A stretch of 64,000 nt of DNA, taken from the NCBI RefSeq assembly GCF_003131185.1, contig NZ_QFFU01000032.1, positions 1-64,000 on the forward strand, in the 5' to 3' direction. The position numbers were made by a program, and so were the translations under genes. Source of the DNA: Pseudomonas ovata. Its GTDB lineage: Bacteria > Pseudomonadota > Gammaproteobacteria > Pseudomonadales > Pseudomonadaceae. The notes under the pieces were generated by a model that had not been told where the DNA came from, made no database searches, and worked only from the letters and a program-made list of their open reading frames with translations. This document shows positions 1-9,148 of this stretch, piece by piece; positions within the stretch are counted from its first letter, which is position 1, and the number at the start of each line of letters is the position of its first letter.

Positions 1-137
1 GCCCGCGACCGGCTGCGTTAGCAGTCGTAAAATTGTGGCGTTTCATAGATCCCTGACGGGTTAGCAATCGTAAATCTGTGGCGTTTCGCAGATTTTGCGA
101 GCGCTACGCACTCGGTCGCCGGCAAGCGGGCTCCTAC
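1..137. repeat. REPIN copy 1 (left end cut by window)
   Basis: Bases 1-119 are identical to 258-376. The unit ends in an inverted copy of the GTAGGAGCGCGCTTGCCCGCG core found at the starts of the other copies. Its left arm would lie before the window. This is the Pseudomonas REPIN layout: two inverted REP arms around a variable spacer. No transposase (RAYT) gene is in the window, so mobility would act in trans. Confidence 0.85.
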
Positions 138-243
138 CGGGGTTCTTCAGCGTGCCGCTTTGGCGCGTTGTCAGTGAAACAGGGTAGGTTCTCATCAAAC
201 ACAAAATAACTTGTTGATGCATTGGATATTACATTGACCCCTT

Positions 244-409
244 GTAGGAGCGCGCTTGCCCGCGACCGGCTGCGTTAGCAGTCGTAAAATTGTGGCGTTT
301 CATAGATCCCTGACGGGTTAGCAATCGTAAATCTGTGGCGTTTCGCAGATTTTGCGAGCGCTACGCACTCGGTCGCGGTGGTCCGGCATTCCGGCAAGCG
401 CGCTCCTAC
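244..409. repeat. REPIN copy 2
   Basis: The element starts with the GTAGGAGCGCGCTTGCCCGCG arm and ends with its inverted counterpart, CGGCAAGCGCGCTCCTAC. It matches copy 1 over 119 bases without mismatch, then carries about 15 extra bases (near 377-391) before the right arm. The identity suggests a recent local duplication. The rest of 1-440 holds no gene that I can support. Confidence 0.9.
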
Positions 410-440
410 CGGGGTTTTTCAGTGCGTGGGTTGGGCGCAA

Positions 441-1784
441 TCAGCCGCATGCCCAGTCCATCTCCATTTTTTCCAGGTCGATCTGCCCGTTGCCGCTGCC
501 AAAATTGAAGCCGCCGAAGTCTTCTTCGAATTCCAGGTAGCGCGGCCCGAACTCGGGATAACCCTGCACCGGGAACATCGTGCCACCGAAGTGGTTGCGG
601 CCGTGGAAACGCTCCAGCTCAAGGGCAACGCCCTCATCACTGAAGCCCGGGACATAACCGCTGTCCTGGCATTCATCTTCCCACTCACGGGGTGGCTTGC
701 CGACGTTCGGATCACCTTCACGTTCCTGCGCACGCACGGGGAACGCCGTGTCGAGCCCGGCGGCGCGGCCCTCGCCTTGCAGCCACTCATAGGCCGGCTC
801 GCCCGGGTTGCGCACTTGCTCGTAGCCGTAATATTCACGGTAGCTCTTGTCCAGCCAGCCGGGTGCCTGGCCCAGCAACGGATTGCCACGCAGGTCGGGG
901 GACGGGCACAGTGCCGCATCGAACTCGGCCTGGGTCAGCCAGATGGCCGCGTAGCGGGTGCCAAGAATGTCCTCCATGTCGAACTGCCTGGGGTGGCGCG
1001 CCTGGCGATGTTGCCAGAACGGCAGCAGATGCACATCGGCCGGCGGCTCGCTGGACAAAGGTGCGGCAAAGAACGCCTCCACGACACTGCTCGAAGGAAG
1101 CTCTTCGAACTGGTCATCGACAAACAGGCTGAACGCCACGAATTGCGCACCCTGCGCGCGGTACTGGCTGGGCACATGCAGGGTAAAGGCATGGCGCAGC
1201 GGATGACCGCTCGACGGACTCAGGGGCCACTGTACGGGAGTAATGCCAGGTGGCAGGCCAAGGTTCCAGCCGCCGGCCCATTCTTCGCCGCGGCCCGTTG
1301 CCGGCAGCGGGCGCTGCGGATCACGCAGCAGGTCATAGACCGTGTTCAGACGGGTGTCGGCCAGCAGTTTGTCGGGCTCGGGGTAGACCGCATCTGGCTG
1401 GCTGATTTCCAGGGCCAGGATCGCATCGCCACGAAAACGCACGATCAGGTCATGGCCATCGTCGGTGCGGTCCCGGTATTGGGTCCATTCCAGCGGGTCC
1501 TTTGGACCGTTTTCGAACATCTGCAAGTTCGGCCGGGCGTGCAGCGCGGCTTCCAGCGGCATGCCAATGTGCAGGCCTTCGATCAGTTGCGTATCGGAAA
1601 AGGACTTGTAGAAGCCCACCTTACCCAGTTTGCCACCCACTTCCACCTGCGCTCCGAAACCATGGTTATGCGTGTCAGGCACATAACCGTGCGCATCAGG
1701 CGGCGACCAATGCTTGCCCATGATACTGGCCAGCACATCGACGGGCATCAGCGGACGCAACGCAGCAATTCGGGCACTGTTCAT
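441..1784 (-). CDS. Unknown protein, last gene of the T6SS operon
   Basis: A 447-residue soluble protein with no signal peptide or membrane segment that I can see. I do not recognise a family with certainty. The ATG at 1784 is chosen because AGGAGG lies 8 bases upstream; an upstream in-frame start adds 12 residues but has no such site. The C-terminal half is acidic and aromatic, ends in a Gly/Phe-rich stretch around GGFNFGSGNGQ, and faintly resembles YwqG-like (DUF1963) proteins, which I would not rely on. It follows stk1 on the same strand after 118 bp, so it may be co-transcribed with the T6SS genes and could be an accessory, effector-related or immunity-type protein. That role rests only on position. 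Confidence 0.75.
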   Translation of the reverse strand: MNSARIAALRPLMPVDVLASIMGKHWSPPDAHGYVPDTHNHGFGAQVEVGGKLGKVGFYKSFSDTQLIEGLHIGMPLEAALHARPNLQMFENGPKDPLEWTQYRDRTDDGHDLIVRFRGDAILALEISQPDAVYPEPDKLLADTRLNTVYDLLRDPQRPLPATGRGEEWAGGWNLGLPPGITPVQWPLSPSSGHPLRHAFTLHVPSQYRAQGAQFVAFSLFVDDQFEELPSSSVVEAFFAAPLSSEPPADVHLLPFWQHRQARHPRQFDMEDILGTRYAAIWLTQAEFDAALCPSPDLRGNPLLGQAPGWLDKSYREYYGYEQVRNPGEPAYEWLQGEGRAAGLDTAFPVRAQEREGDPNVGKPPREWEDECQDSGYVPGFSDEGVALELERFHGRNHFGGTMFPVQGYPEFGPRYLEFEEDFGGFNFGSGNGQIDLEKMEMDWACG

Positions 1785-1902
1785 CGGTGGACCTCCTTGG
1801 TAATCGAATGCATGTGGCAATAAGACCCGATTATCCCGGGCAAATTCCCGCCAGCATGGTTTGCCTGCTCCGACGCGGGTGCCGGCGCCCGCTCAAGACC
1901 GA

Positions 1903-2778
1903 TTATCTGAAGACACGGCGCCACCCGCCCGCTTGCGCTTGCAAGGCCTCATGCAACTGCGCCGCACTCGGCCGGCAGGCGGGATCGAAGGACAAGGCCC
2001 GGCGCAACGCCGGCCAGCCGTGTCGCGGCAACCGGGCCGGCCTCTGCAGTGTACGGTCAAGCCGGGCTGCGCAAGCCTGGTCGCCGGGCAGGCGACGAAA
2101 CGGGTGTCGACCGCACGCCAGCTCGTAGATCAGGCACGCCACTGCATAGAGGTCCGACGCTTCGGATAACGCCCCGCCCTCGTGCAGCTCCGGGGCAGCA
2201 TACGCCGGCGTCCAGGCCTTGAAGGTGTCACGCCGCAATTGCGGCAGCCCGGGCAGAATCCCGGGCTGTGCCTGTCCCAGACCGAAATCGAACAACCGCA
2301 CCCCCCACTCGCCGAGCATGACATTGCCCGGTTTCAGGTCGCCATGCAGCACGCCCCGGGCATGGCTGTGGGCCAGGGCCTGCAGCAAGGGCAGTACCAC
2401 GTCGAACAACTCATTCACCGGCATGCCGGTGGGGCATTCGCACAGCACATGGTCCAGGGTCAGCCCCTGCAGCAGCTCCAGGGTCATGAAGGCACAGGGT
2501 CGCCGGGTGTCGACCTCGAAGCTGTAGCAGCGCACCACGCCGGGATGGTGCAAATGACGGGTCAGGGCAAATTCACCGTACAGCAGCGACGCCGCATCCG
2601 GCACCTGGTCGAAGGCTTCGCCCAGCATCTTGAGGGCAATGTCTGGTTGAGGGTCGCCGTACTGCTCATGCAGCAGGTCACGGGCGCGCCATACCAGACC
2701 CATGCCGCCGACACCGAGCAGGCGGTCAAGCCGATAGCGTCCGCACAGCACCTGCGGCGGCGATGGCAAATCACTCAT
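1903..2778 (-). CDS. stk1: T6SS-associated Ser/Thr protein kinase
   Basis: A 291-residue Hanks-type kinase made almost only of the kinase domain. Visible motifs are the Gly-rich loop LGVGGMG (21-27), the ATP-anchoring Lys in IALK (50), the catalytic loop HGDLKPGN (145-152), DFG (164-166) and APE (195-197). The catalytic loop reads HGD rather than HRD, so this is a non-RD kinase. I see no membrane segment or sensor domain. It overlaps the stp1 stop by 4 bp (ATGA), so kinase and phosphatase are translationally coupled. By analogy with Stk1 of the P. aeruginosa H2 locus and PpkA of H1, it probably phosphorylates a T6SS component such as the FHA protein TagH encoded upstream. Confidence 0.92.
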   Translation of the reverse strand: MSDLPSPPQVLCGRYRLDRLLGVGGMGLVWRARDLLHEQYGDPQPDIALKMLGEAFDQVPDAASLLYGEFALTRHLHHPGVVRCYSFEVDTRRPCAFMTLELLQGLTLDHVLCECPTGMPVNELFDVVLPLLQALAHSHARGVLHGDLKPGNVMLGEWGVRLFDFGLGQAQPGILPGLPQLRRDTFKAWTPAYAAPELHEGGALSEASDLYAVACLIYELACGRHPFRRLPGDQACAARLDRTLQRPARLPRHGWPALRRALSFDPACRPSAAQLHEALQAQAGGWRRVFR

Positions 2779-3446
2779 GTGCGCACCACCACACCGGTCA
2801 GGTTGTCCGTCGCCGGGCCTTGCATGGCGTGGCCGAACACGCAGGCCAGGGCCGTGGCCGCCGTGGGCTGGCTCAAGCCCTGGCCCAGTGTCTCGCTGTC
2901 CAGCGCCTGATACAGACCATCACTGCACAGCAGGTAGGTGTCGCCCGGCTGCACACGCCATTGCAGCAGCTCCAGGCGCAAGGGGTGGCAGGCGCCGATC
3001 GCCCGGGTCAGGCCATGGGCGTGCGCGTGGTCGTGGGTCAACTGGTACAAGCGCTGGCCGCGCCACAGGTAGCAACGGCTGTCGCCTGCCCAGCAGCAGG
3101 CGCCCTGCTCGCCCTGCAGCAAGAGCGCCACCAGGGTGCTGCCGATGATGCGCGGCGGCTGTCCCTGGCTTTGCGTCAAGGTCAGGCAAAGCTGGCGATT
3201 CAACCCCTGCAGGCGTTGGCGCAGTTGCACGAGCCGGGCCTCCAGCGGCAGCTCGGCAGGCAGTTGCGCCAGGGTATCGACGATCAGGCGGCTGGCGATA
3301 TGCCCGCCATGATGCCCACCCATGCCATCGGCCACCGCCCACACCCTTTGCCCGGTGGCTTCGAGAAACGCGTCCTCGTTGCGCGCCCGCACCTTGCCAC
3401 ACTCGCTGCGGGCGGCGCTGTCCAGTACCGGATCAGGCTTGTTCAT
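2775..3446 (-). CDS. stp1: PP2C-type Ser/Thr phosphatase
   Basis: A 223-residue PPM/PP2C phosphatase. The metal-binding motifs are present: VRARNEDAF near 19-27, ADGMGGHHGG near 39-48, a CSDGLY segment, and the C-terminal TDNLTGVVV. It should reverse phosphorylation by the adjacent kinase and thereby tune T6SS assembly, as PppA/Stp1 do in P. aeruginosa. It is cytoplasmic with no extra domains. It overlaps tssM by 4 bp upstream and stk1 by 4 bp downstream, so these genes form a tightly coupled tail of the operon. Confidence 0.93.
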   Translation of the reverse strand: MNKPDPVLDSAARSECGKVRARNEDAFLEATGQRVWAVADGMGGHHGGHIASRLIVDTLAQLPAELPLEARLVQLRQRLQGLNRQLCLTLTQSQGQPPRIIGSTLVALLLQGEQGACCWAGDSRCYLWRGQRLYQLTHDHAHAHGLTRAIGACHPLRLELLQWRVQPGDTYLLCSDGLYQALDSETLGQGLSQPTAATALACVFGHAMQGPATDNLTGVVVRT

Positions 3447-6400
3447 AGCTGTGCCGGCAGACGAAAGCTGCGCAGTGCACTGACGTCGAACGGATTGGGC
3501 ATGCGCTGGCTGGTCAGCAAGTAGTTGGCGCGCAGGCCGCCCAGGTCGGCCTTGAGCACCAGCACATCGCGGCCGCTCAATGGTTCGACCTGCATCAGGT
3601 CGAGCAGGCGGAACAACGACCAGGACCCGAGGTTTTTCTCGATGCCCACGGGTCGTCCGTCCCGGCGCTCGGCCACCAGGCTGGCACCACCCTGCCCGGT
3701 GTCGTCGGGCCAGGTGAAGGCCATCGGCACAATAGGGCCGTGACGGTATTCCAGCAGGCGCTCGCCCAGGCGGAATTCGGCGCGGTTGACGGCACTGTCC
3801 AGGCTGTAGGGCTCCAGCGTGAAGCGCACTTGCGGCAGGTTGGGATCCTCGGCGAAAAAGCCCTGGCGGATGCGCTGGGCGGCGCTCATTTGCTCCAGCA
3901 GCGCACGGGACATGGGCAGGCTGTGGCCGTCGATGCTGCGCAGACGGTAGCTGCCCGGATGACCGCTGACGAACGCCTTGAGGTGTTGCTCGAAAAAGCT
4001 TTCGAGAACCCCCTGGGCCTTGAAAAACTCGCGAAAGTCATTGAGCGCCACATCGCTGGTGCTGTGGGCGCTGAACGGATAGCGCTGCGCAATGGCCTTG
4101 GTGTAGAAGCCATACAGCTCGCTCTGGTAACGCTGGTTGAGGTGCTGATAGGCATTGCCGAGCACCAGCCGCCAGGTGTCTTCCGCCATCAGGTTGAACC
4201 AGCCGCTGACCGGGCGCGGCAGGCGTGCAGCGGTGTTGCGTAACTGGCTCAAGGCATCGCGCTGGCCGCCCATGCGCGCCCTGGCCATGTCGAAGGCGAA
4301 CTGTTCGGGCTGGCTGGCCCGTGCCAGGCTGGCCAGTTGCTGCTGCACGGCATCCAGGCCTTGCAAGGCCACGGCCAGGTCGGCGCTCGGCGCGTCCTGG
4401 TCGTCGAGCAAGCGGTGCAAGGGCTCGAAACGCTGCTGCAGGGCCCGGCGGGCATTATCCGGCAAGGCAATCGCCTGGCTCGCCACGGCCGTGGCCGCCT
4501 TGCCGAGCCCGGCGGCCGGGGCAGGGCCAGATTCGATCGCTGCCTCAAGCGCCTCGGAAGGCAGCGCAAAGCGGGTGTTGTCGCGAATCTGCAACAGCAA
4601 TTGCACCACCGGCGAACTCGACGACAGCAGCCCCGCGGCCAGGTCAGCGCCCTCGCCGGCATCACTGAACGGCAGCAACCCGAGCTGCGCCACCGCTTCG
4701 CTCCAGTGGCTGGCGTAGTCGCGAAAGTACAACTGCTCCAGCTCTACCAGCAACTGGCGCAGGTCCCGACCGCTGATGTCGCTGCCCTCGCCGAGCACCC
4801 AGTTGTCACGCAGCAGTTCACTGACGCGGGCGGTGCCTTGCACCGAGAAGAACTGGCGGTAGCCCTGACGGGTGTATAGCCCCGGAATCGGCCGGTCAGC
4901 GCCGACGAACAGGTCGCGCTGCGGCCCCAGGTGCTGACTGAGCCGGTAATCGGGCAGGCTGCGGGCCTGTTCGCGCAGGGTGCGATACACCACGCTGGCG
5001 AGCGATTCGCTGCGCAGGGTCTGGCGCGCCTGCAGCACCAGGCTGTCGTTGAGCGGCTGGCTGAACGTCAGGCCCAGCAACTGCTCGAAATGCCGGTTCA
5101 GGTCGTTCTGCACGTCGTTGTGACCCTGGTACAGACGCGACCACTCGGCCGCCAGCCAGTCCTTGAGCCACGACGCATCGCGACGGGCCGGCAGGTTGAG
5201 CATCAGGTAAGCGCGCAGGTGGCCCAGCAAGGCTTCGCGGTCATGCAGGCTGGCGGCGATTCGCGCCTCCAGCAAATGCGTCACTTGCGGCAAAAGGTGG
5301 CTGAGCAGTTCGCGCTCATAGGCCTCACGCAGCACCGGCTGGCTGGCCTGGCCCTGATACAGCCCGTTGCGCTCGTGCCAGGCCACGTCGCCGGCCGGCG
5401 CGAAGACCTGGCTGGCCTGCGCGCTGGTCTGCAGCACCTTGAGCAAGGCCATGGCATCGTCGTCGGGATTGAGCATCTGGTGCTGTTGCTGCCATTGGCC
5501 TGCCAGCACCCGTAACGTTTCCAGGCGCTCGTGGTTGGTAGAAAAGCCACGGGCCCACAGCACCCCGCCCAGCACCAGCATGGCCAGGCCGCCGATCAGC
5601 CATGCGCGCTGGCCCCAGTGAATGCGGCGGCGCTCGCGAGGATCGAGGCCGACCAGCCCGGCTTCGGCAAAGATCACCCGGCTGAACAGATCATGAATAA
5701 AGCGTGCACGACCACTTGCACCCGTCACTGTCAGGGCTCGGCCTGGCGTCTGCACCTGCGCGTCTGACGACACCGGCTCAGGGTGCGGTGCCGAGGTCAG
5801 GTAAAAGCCGCGCAGTCGATGGCTGCGCTGATAACGGTGATGATTGAAGACGCTGTCGATCAGCTGACACAGGTGGCCACCCAGCACACCCAACCGGTGC
5901 GGAAAACCAAGCATCAGGCTGCGGCGGCCGGTGTCACGCTCCTGGTGCAGGCGGCCGATGAGCTGACTGTCGAGATGACGCAACAGCGCTTCGACCTCCT
6001 GGCGCACCACGCCCGCCTCATGGGCCGCCTTGTCCCGGCTGAAGCTGGCACCAAGCACCTGACGGTTCTGCTCAAGACTCAAGGCATCGAAGAATGCCTC
6101 GAAGCCCGGCACCTTATCGGCCTGGCTCAGGATGAGGTACACCGGCACCTGCACATGCAGCACCCGGCTCAGCTCCTGCAGACGCGCGCGCAACTGCCTG
6201 GTCAGCGCCAGGCGCTCGGCGTCCTGGCCTTCAAGCAGCAGGGGGACGGGAATCGTGACCAGCACGCCATTGAGCGGCAAGGCCCGGCGGCGTTTGCGCA
6301 ACAGGCCCAGCAGGGTCATCCACGCTTGCCCGTCGAGGGTCGACCGGGGCTGGGTCAGGTAGCGTCCGGGCGTGTCGAGCAGGACGGCCTGCTCGGCAAA

Positions 6401-6931
6401 ATACCAGTCACAGTGCTCGGTGGCGCTGTCGGCCCCGGTGTGCAGGGATTCAGGACGGTTGAGCGGAAATTCCAGCCCTGAGCCTTCCAGCAGGCGGGTC
6501 TTGCCACTGCCCGGGGGGCCGATCAGCAGGTACCAGGGCAATTCGTCACGCACCCGCTGGGGGTGATTACGGTACAGGCTGGACTGGGCGAGCGTGCGCA
6601 CGGCGTCATTGAAACGCTGGTGCAAGCCTTGCCGCTCAGTGTCCAGGCGCGCGTCGTGGTGCTCCTTGGCCTGGCCTTGTTCAGGTGCTTCAGCGCCCGG
6701 TTGCCGACGGCTGGCACGCCAACCGGCGAACACCAGGCCCAGTCCCCAGAGCAGAAGCAGCACACAGAAAGTTGCCAACCGCGCATTTACCGGCGCCCAG
6801 GGACGCCATTCATGGATGGCCAGCATCGGCCCGATCCACCACACCAGCGCCGCGCCGGCCAGCACCAGCGCGAGGCTCCAGACCCAGGTCTGGCCCAGCA
6901 CCGACAGGCTTTTTTTCATCGTCATGTTCAT
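3443..6931 (-). CDS. tssM: T6SS inner-membrane protein TssM (IcmF)
   Basis: An 1162-residue IcmF-family protein, the normal size. Two N-terminal membrane segments (about 14-34 and 51-70) are followed by a cytoplasmic NTPase-like domain with Walker A GPPGSGKT (138-145) and LLDTPG (184-189). A third membrane segment (443-462) precedes the large periplasmic C-terminal domain. With TssL and TssJ it forms the trans-envelope complex that docks the tail. Its intact Walker A suggests an ATP-binding form; some TssM proteins lack it. The start at 6931 follows the tssL stop by 10 bases without a clear Shine-Dalgarno, so it probably relies on coupling. ATGs 2 and 4 codons downstream are alternatives. Confidence 0.96.
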   Translation of the reverse strand: MNMTMKKSLSVLGQTWVWSLALVLAGAALVWWIGPMLAIHEWRPWAPVNARLATFCVLLLLWGLGLVFAGWRASRRQPGAEAPEQGQAKEHHDARLDTERQGLHQRFNDAVRTLAQSSLYRNHPQRVRDELPWYLLIGPPGSGKTRLLEGSGLEFPLNRPESLHTGADSATEHCDWYFAEQAVLLDTPGRYLTQPRSTLDGQAWMTLLGLLRKRRRALPLNGVLVTIPVPLLLEGQDAERLALTRQLRARLQELSRVLHVQVPVYLILSQADKVPGFEAFFDALSLEQNRQVLGASFSRDKAAHEAGVVRQEVEALLRHLDSQLIGRLHQERDTGRRSLMLGFPHRLGVLGGHLCQLIDSVFNHHRYQRSHRLRGFYLTSAPHPEPVSSDAQVQTPGRALTVTGASGRARFIHDLFSRVIFAEAGLVGLDPRERRRIHWGQRAWLIGGLAMLVLGGVLWARGFSTNHERLETLRVLAGQWQQQHQMLNPDDDAMALLKVLQTSAQASQVFAPAGDVAWHERNGLYQGQASQPVLREAYERELLSHLLPQVTHLLEARIAASLHDREALLGHLRAYLMLNLPARRDASWLKDWLAAEWSRLYQGHNDVQNDLNRHFEQLLGLTFSQPLNDSLVLQARQTLRSESLASVVYRTLREQARSLPDYRLSQHLGPQRDLFVGADRPIPGLYTRQGYRQFFSVQGTARVSELLRDNWVLGEGSDISGRDLRQLLVELEQLYFRDYASHWSEAVAQLGLLPFSDAGEGADLAAGLLSSSSPVVQLLLQIRDNTRFALPSEALEAAIESGPAPAAGLGKAATAVASQAIALPDNARRALQQRFEPLHRLLDDQDAPSADLAVALQGLDAVQQQLASLARASQPEQFAFDMARARMGGQRDALSQLRNTAARLPRPVSGWFNLMAEDTWRLVLGNAYQHLNQRYQSELYGFYTKAIAQRYPFSAHSTSDVALNDFREFFKAQGVLESFFEQHLKAFVSGHPGSYRLRSIDGHSLPMSRALLEQMSAAQRIRQGFFAEDPNLPQVRFTLEPYSLDSAVNRAEFRLGERLLEYRHGPIVPMAFTWPDDTGQGGASLVAERRDGRPVGIEKNLGSWSLFRLLDLMQVEPLSGRDVLVLKADLGGLRANYLLTSQRMPNPFDVSALRSFRLPAQL

Positions 6932-6941
6932 GGAGGGGGTC

Positions 6942-7811
6942 TCACGAGCGGGTCGGGATCAGGCTCGTTTCGAGCTGTTGCCAGGGTTGCAGAACGGTCT
7001 GGCGCTGTTCGCCAAGCACCCAGGCAAAGCCCGAATACAGGATGGCCAGCCCGACCGCGGTAAACAGCACCACCAGCCACCAGGGCACGATGCCCGGCAC
7101 GTCGCAACGTGGATCATCCAGCCCCTGCCAACGCGGTGACAGCTCACTGCTGGCCTCACCGCGCAGTTGCCGGATCTGCCGGTACAGTGCGTCGCGGACC
7201 TCTTCGAGCGCGACGGTGCCGCGATTGCCACGTCGATACTTGCCTTCGAATCCCAGTGCCAGGCACAGGTACATCAGCTCCAGCAGGGGCAGGTGCCGCA
7301 GCGGATTCCTGGACAATTGCTCCAGCAGGCTGAAGAATTTTTCGCCGCCAAAGGTTTCGTTGTGAAAGCGGCTGAGCAGGCTGTTCTGCGCCCAGTCGCT
7401 CTGCCCGCCCCACGCGGTGGTCACCACCGCCTCATCGAGCACCGTGCACAGTACATAACGCGCGATGCCCACCTGATCGCTGTCGATGCCGTCGCGCAAG
7501 GCCTGGTGTTCAAACTGCTGGACCTGGCCGCGCAACTGGTCGTTGAGCCGCGCGATATCCGGTGCGTCCGTGTGGTACTTGATCTGCCGGATGCTCGACA
7601 GCAACGGCGATGCGGCCGCCACCAGGACATTCAGGCCCAGGCTGAAGTGTGGGGTGGCCGGCACGTGCGCGGCATAGACCATGCGTTCTTCAAGCAGGCC
7701 GAAGCGTGGTGCATCGCGGGCATCGGTCACCGGTGCCTGCTCGGGGCCCAGACCGGCATGGTCGAGCAGAACGGTTGTGTCGACCTGCCCGGAAAAGTCT
7801 TGCGTGTTCAT
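6942..7811 (-). CDS. tssL: T6SS inner-membrane protein TssL (DotU/IcmH)
   Basis: A 289-residue short-form TssL with a DotU cytoplasmic domain over roughly residues 30-225 and one C-terminal membrane anchor at about 242-266. It lacks the peptidoglycan-binding OmpA extension of long forms, so anchoring to the wall must come from another protein. ATG 7811 is chosen because AGGAA lies 9 bases upstream; the TTG at 7820 directly abuts that site. The gene starts 5 bases after the tssK stop. It partners with TssM and TssJ in the membrane complex and contacts the baseplate through TssK. Confidence 0.95.
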   Translation of the reverse strand: MNTQDFSGQVDTTVLLDHAGLGPEQAPVTDARDAPRFGLLEERMVYAAHVPATPHFSLGLNVLVAAASPLLSSIRQIKYHTDAPDIARLNDQLRGQVQQFEHQALRDGIDSDQVGIARYVLCTVLDEAVVTTAWGGQSDWAQNSLLSRFHNETFGGEKFFSLLEQLSRNPLRHLPLLELMYLCLALGFEGKYRRGNRGTVALEEVRDALYRQIRQLRGEASSELSPRWQGLDDPRCDVPGIVPWWLVVLFTAVGLAILYSGFAWVLGEQRQTVLQPWQQLETSLIPTRS

Positions 7812-7816
7812 GTCGT

Positions 7817-9148
7817 TCAATTCCTGATCGCCCAGAAAGTCAGTTCCAGCCCGGCGAAATCACCGGACAGGTGGAAAGCAAAGCCGCCGGAGCGTTCCAG
7901 CACAGCCAGGTCGTCAGGGACGGGCTCCAGAATGAAATAGGTCTTGTTGGCGTGAAACGGAATCTGCCGGGGTGCTACAGGCAGAGGCTTGAGGCGGATC
8001 CCCGGCAGGTGCAGGTTGACCAGGTCGCGGATGTGCTCCACGGCACCGGCCTTCAAGTGCGCGGGCAGGCGCTGGCGCAGTTCTTCGGCGTCACACTGGG
8101 CACTGACAGCCAGTACGAAACTGCACGAGACCAGCAGCGTGTGGTCATGCAGCGTGGCAACGCGCACCCCGTACTGACGCAGCTCCAGCGGCAGCTCGAT
8201 GGCATGCTGCTCCAGCACCATCGACAGCACCTGGCGCAGTTCGTCAAGCAAGGGCCGCAGGCTCGCGCCTTGATCGCTGTGCTGATAGGCCCCGCTGAAA
8301 GCAGGCCGCTTGCTGTCGCTGCCAAAGGTGGCCAGCTCACCCAGCAGGCCCAGCAACAGGCAATACAAGGCCTCGGGGTGGACGTGCGCCTGATCCAGGC
8401 AATGGCGCAGCAGCAGTTCGTTGCGATTGATCAGTTGCAGCATCATGAAATCGCCGATCTGCGCACTGCCAACGGTGCCGCTGGAGCGAATACGCCCGGC
8501 AATGGTATCGCCACGATGAGCCAGCAGGCTGATGACTTCCTTGAGGCACGAGAGCATCCAGGCACAGGACTTGACGTGCAGGAAGCTGGGCACGAAGTCC
8601 GGCGCCAGGGTAATGGCCCCGCCGGCACCGGCTTCAAGGATCTGGCACAGCTTCAACCTGACCCAGGCCTGTTCGCCGGAGTCCTCGCCCAGCATCAGGC
8701 GCAGGTCGGGACGACCGCAATTGACCTGGCTGCTGGCGTCCTCGCCGGCATTGGAGTCGGCCACGTCGGCCTGGTAGACGGTGTAGCGCGCCAGGACATC
8801 GGCCTGCTCGGCACGCCGGGCTTCGACATGGTTGCCGGTCACCAGGGGCAAGGCCAGGTACACGGCGGTGTGGGTGGTGTTGGGCGGCACGTCCAGAGCC
8901 AGGGGGTGCGGGGCACCCGCCAGGTCGAACAGGCTGCCGTCGGGCAGGATGCCACGGGCCTGGCTGATCACCAGCTTGCCCATGGAGAGAAACTGCACGT
9001 CGATGTCCAGGCTGACAAAGCCCCATTGATGGCTGCCCAGCATCAGGGTGCGGGTCTTGAGCTGGTGATCGTAATAACGGTCGTTGTGCTGCAGGTGCTG
9101 GGGGCGCAGCAGCATGCCTTCCTGCCAGATGACCTTGTGCGTGTTCAT
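7817..9148 (-). CDS. tssK: T6SS baseplate protein TssK
   Basis: A 443-residue TssK. The N-terminus is typical of the family (VIWQEGMLLRPQHLQ at about residues 6-20). TssK trimers link the baseplate wedge (TssEFG) to the TssM/TssL membrane complex; the fold derives from phage receptor-binding proteins. A strong Shine-Dalgarno (GGAGGG) precedes the ATG, and the start overlaps the tssJ stop by 4 bp (ATGA). Length and composition are normal. Confidence 0.96.
   Translation of the reverse strand: MNTHKVIWQEGMLLRPQHLQHNDRYYDHQLKTRTLMLGSHQWGFVSLDIDVQFLSMGKLVISQARGILPDGSLFDLAGAPHPLALDVPPNTTHTAVYLALPLVTGNHVEARRAEQADVLARYTVYQADVADSNAGEDASSQVNCGRPDLRLMLGEDSGEQAWVRLKLCQILEAGAGGAITLAPDFVPSFLHVKSCAWMLSCLKEVISLLAHRGDTIAGRIRSSGTVGSAQIGDFMMLQLINRNELLLRHCLDQAHVHPEALYCLLLGLLGELATFGSDSKRPAFSGAYQHSDQGASLRPLLDELRQVLSMVLEQHAIELPLELRQYGVRVATLHDHTLLVSCSFVLAVSAQCDAEELRQRLPAHLKAGAVEHIRDLVNLHLPGIRLKPLPVAPRQIPFHANKTYFILEPVPDDLAVLERSGGFAFHLSGDFAGLELTFWAIRN

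Noticed and set aside
378..1823. Long plus-strand frame opposite the unknown T6SS-end gene
   Set aside because: GC-rich shadow of the minus-strand gene; the opposite strand has the good ribosome-binding site and operon context.
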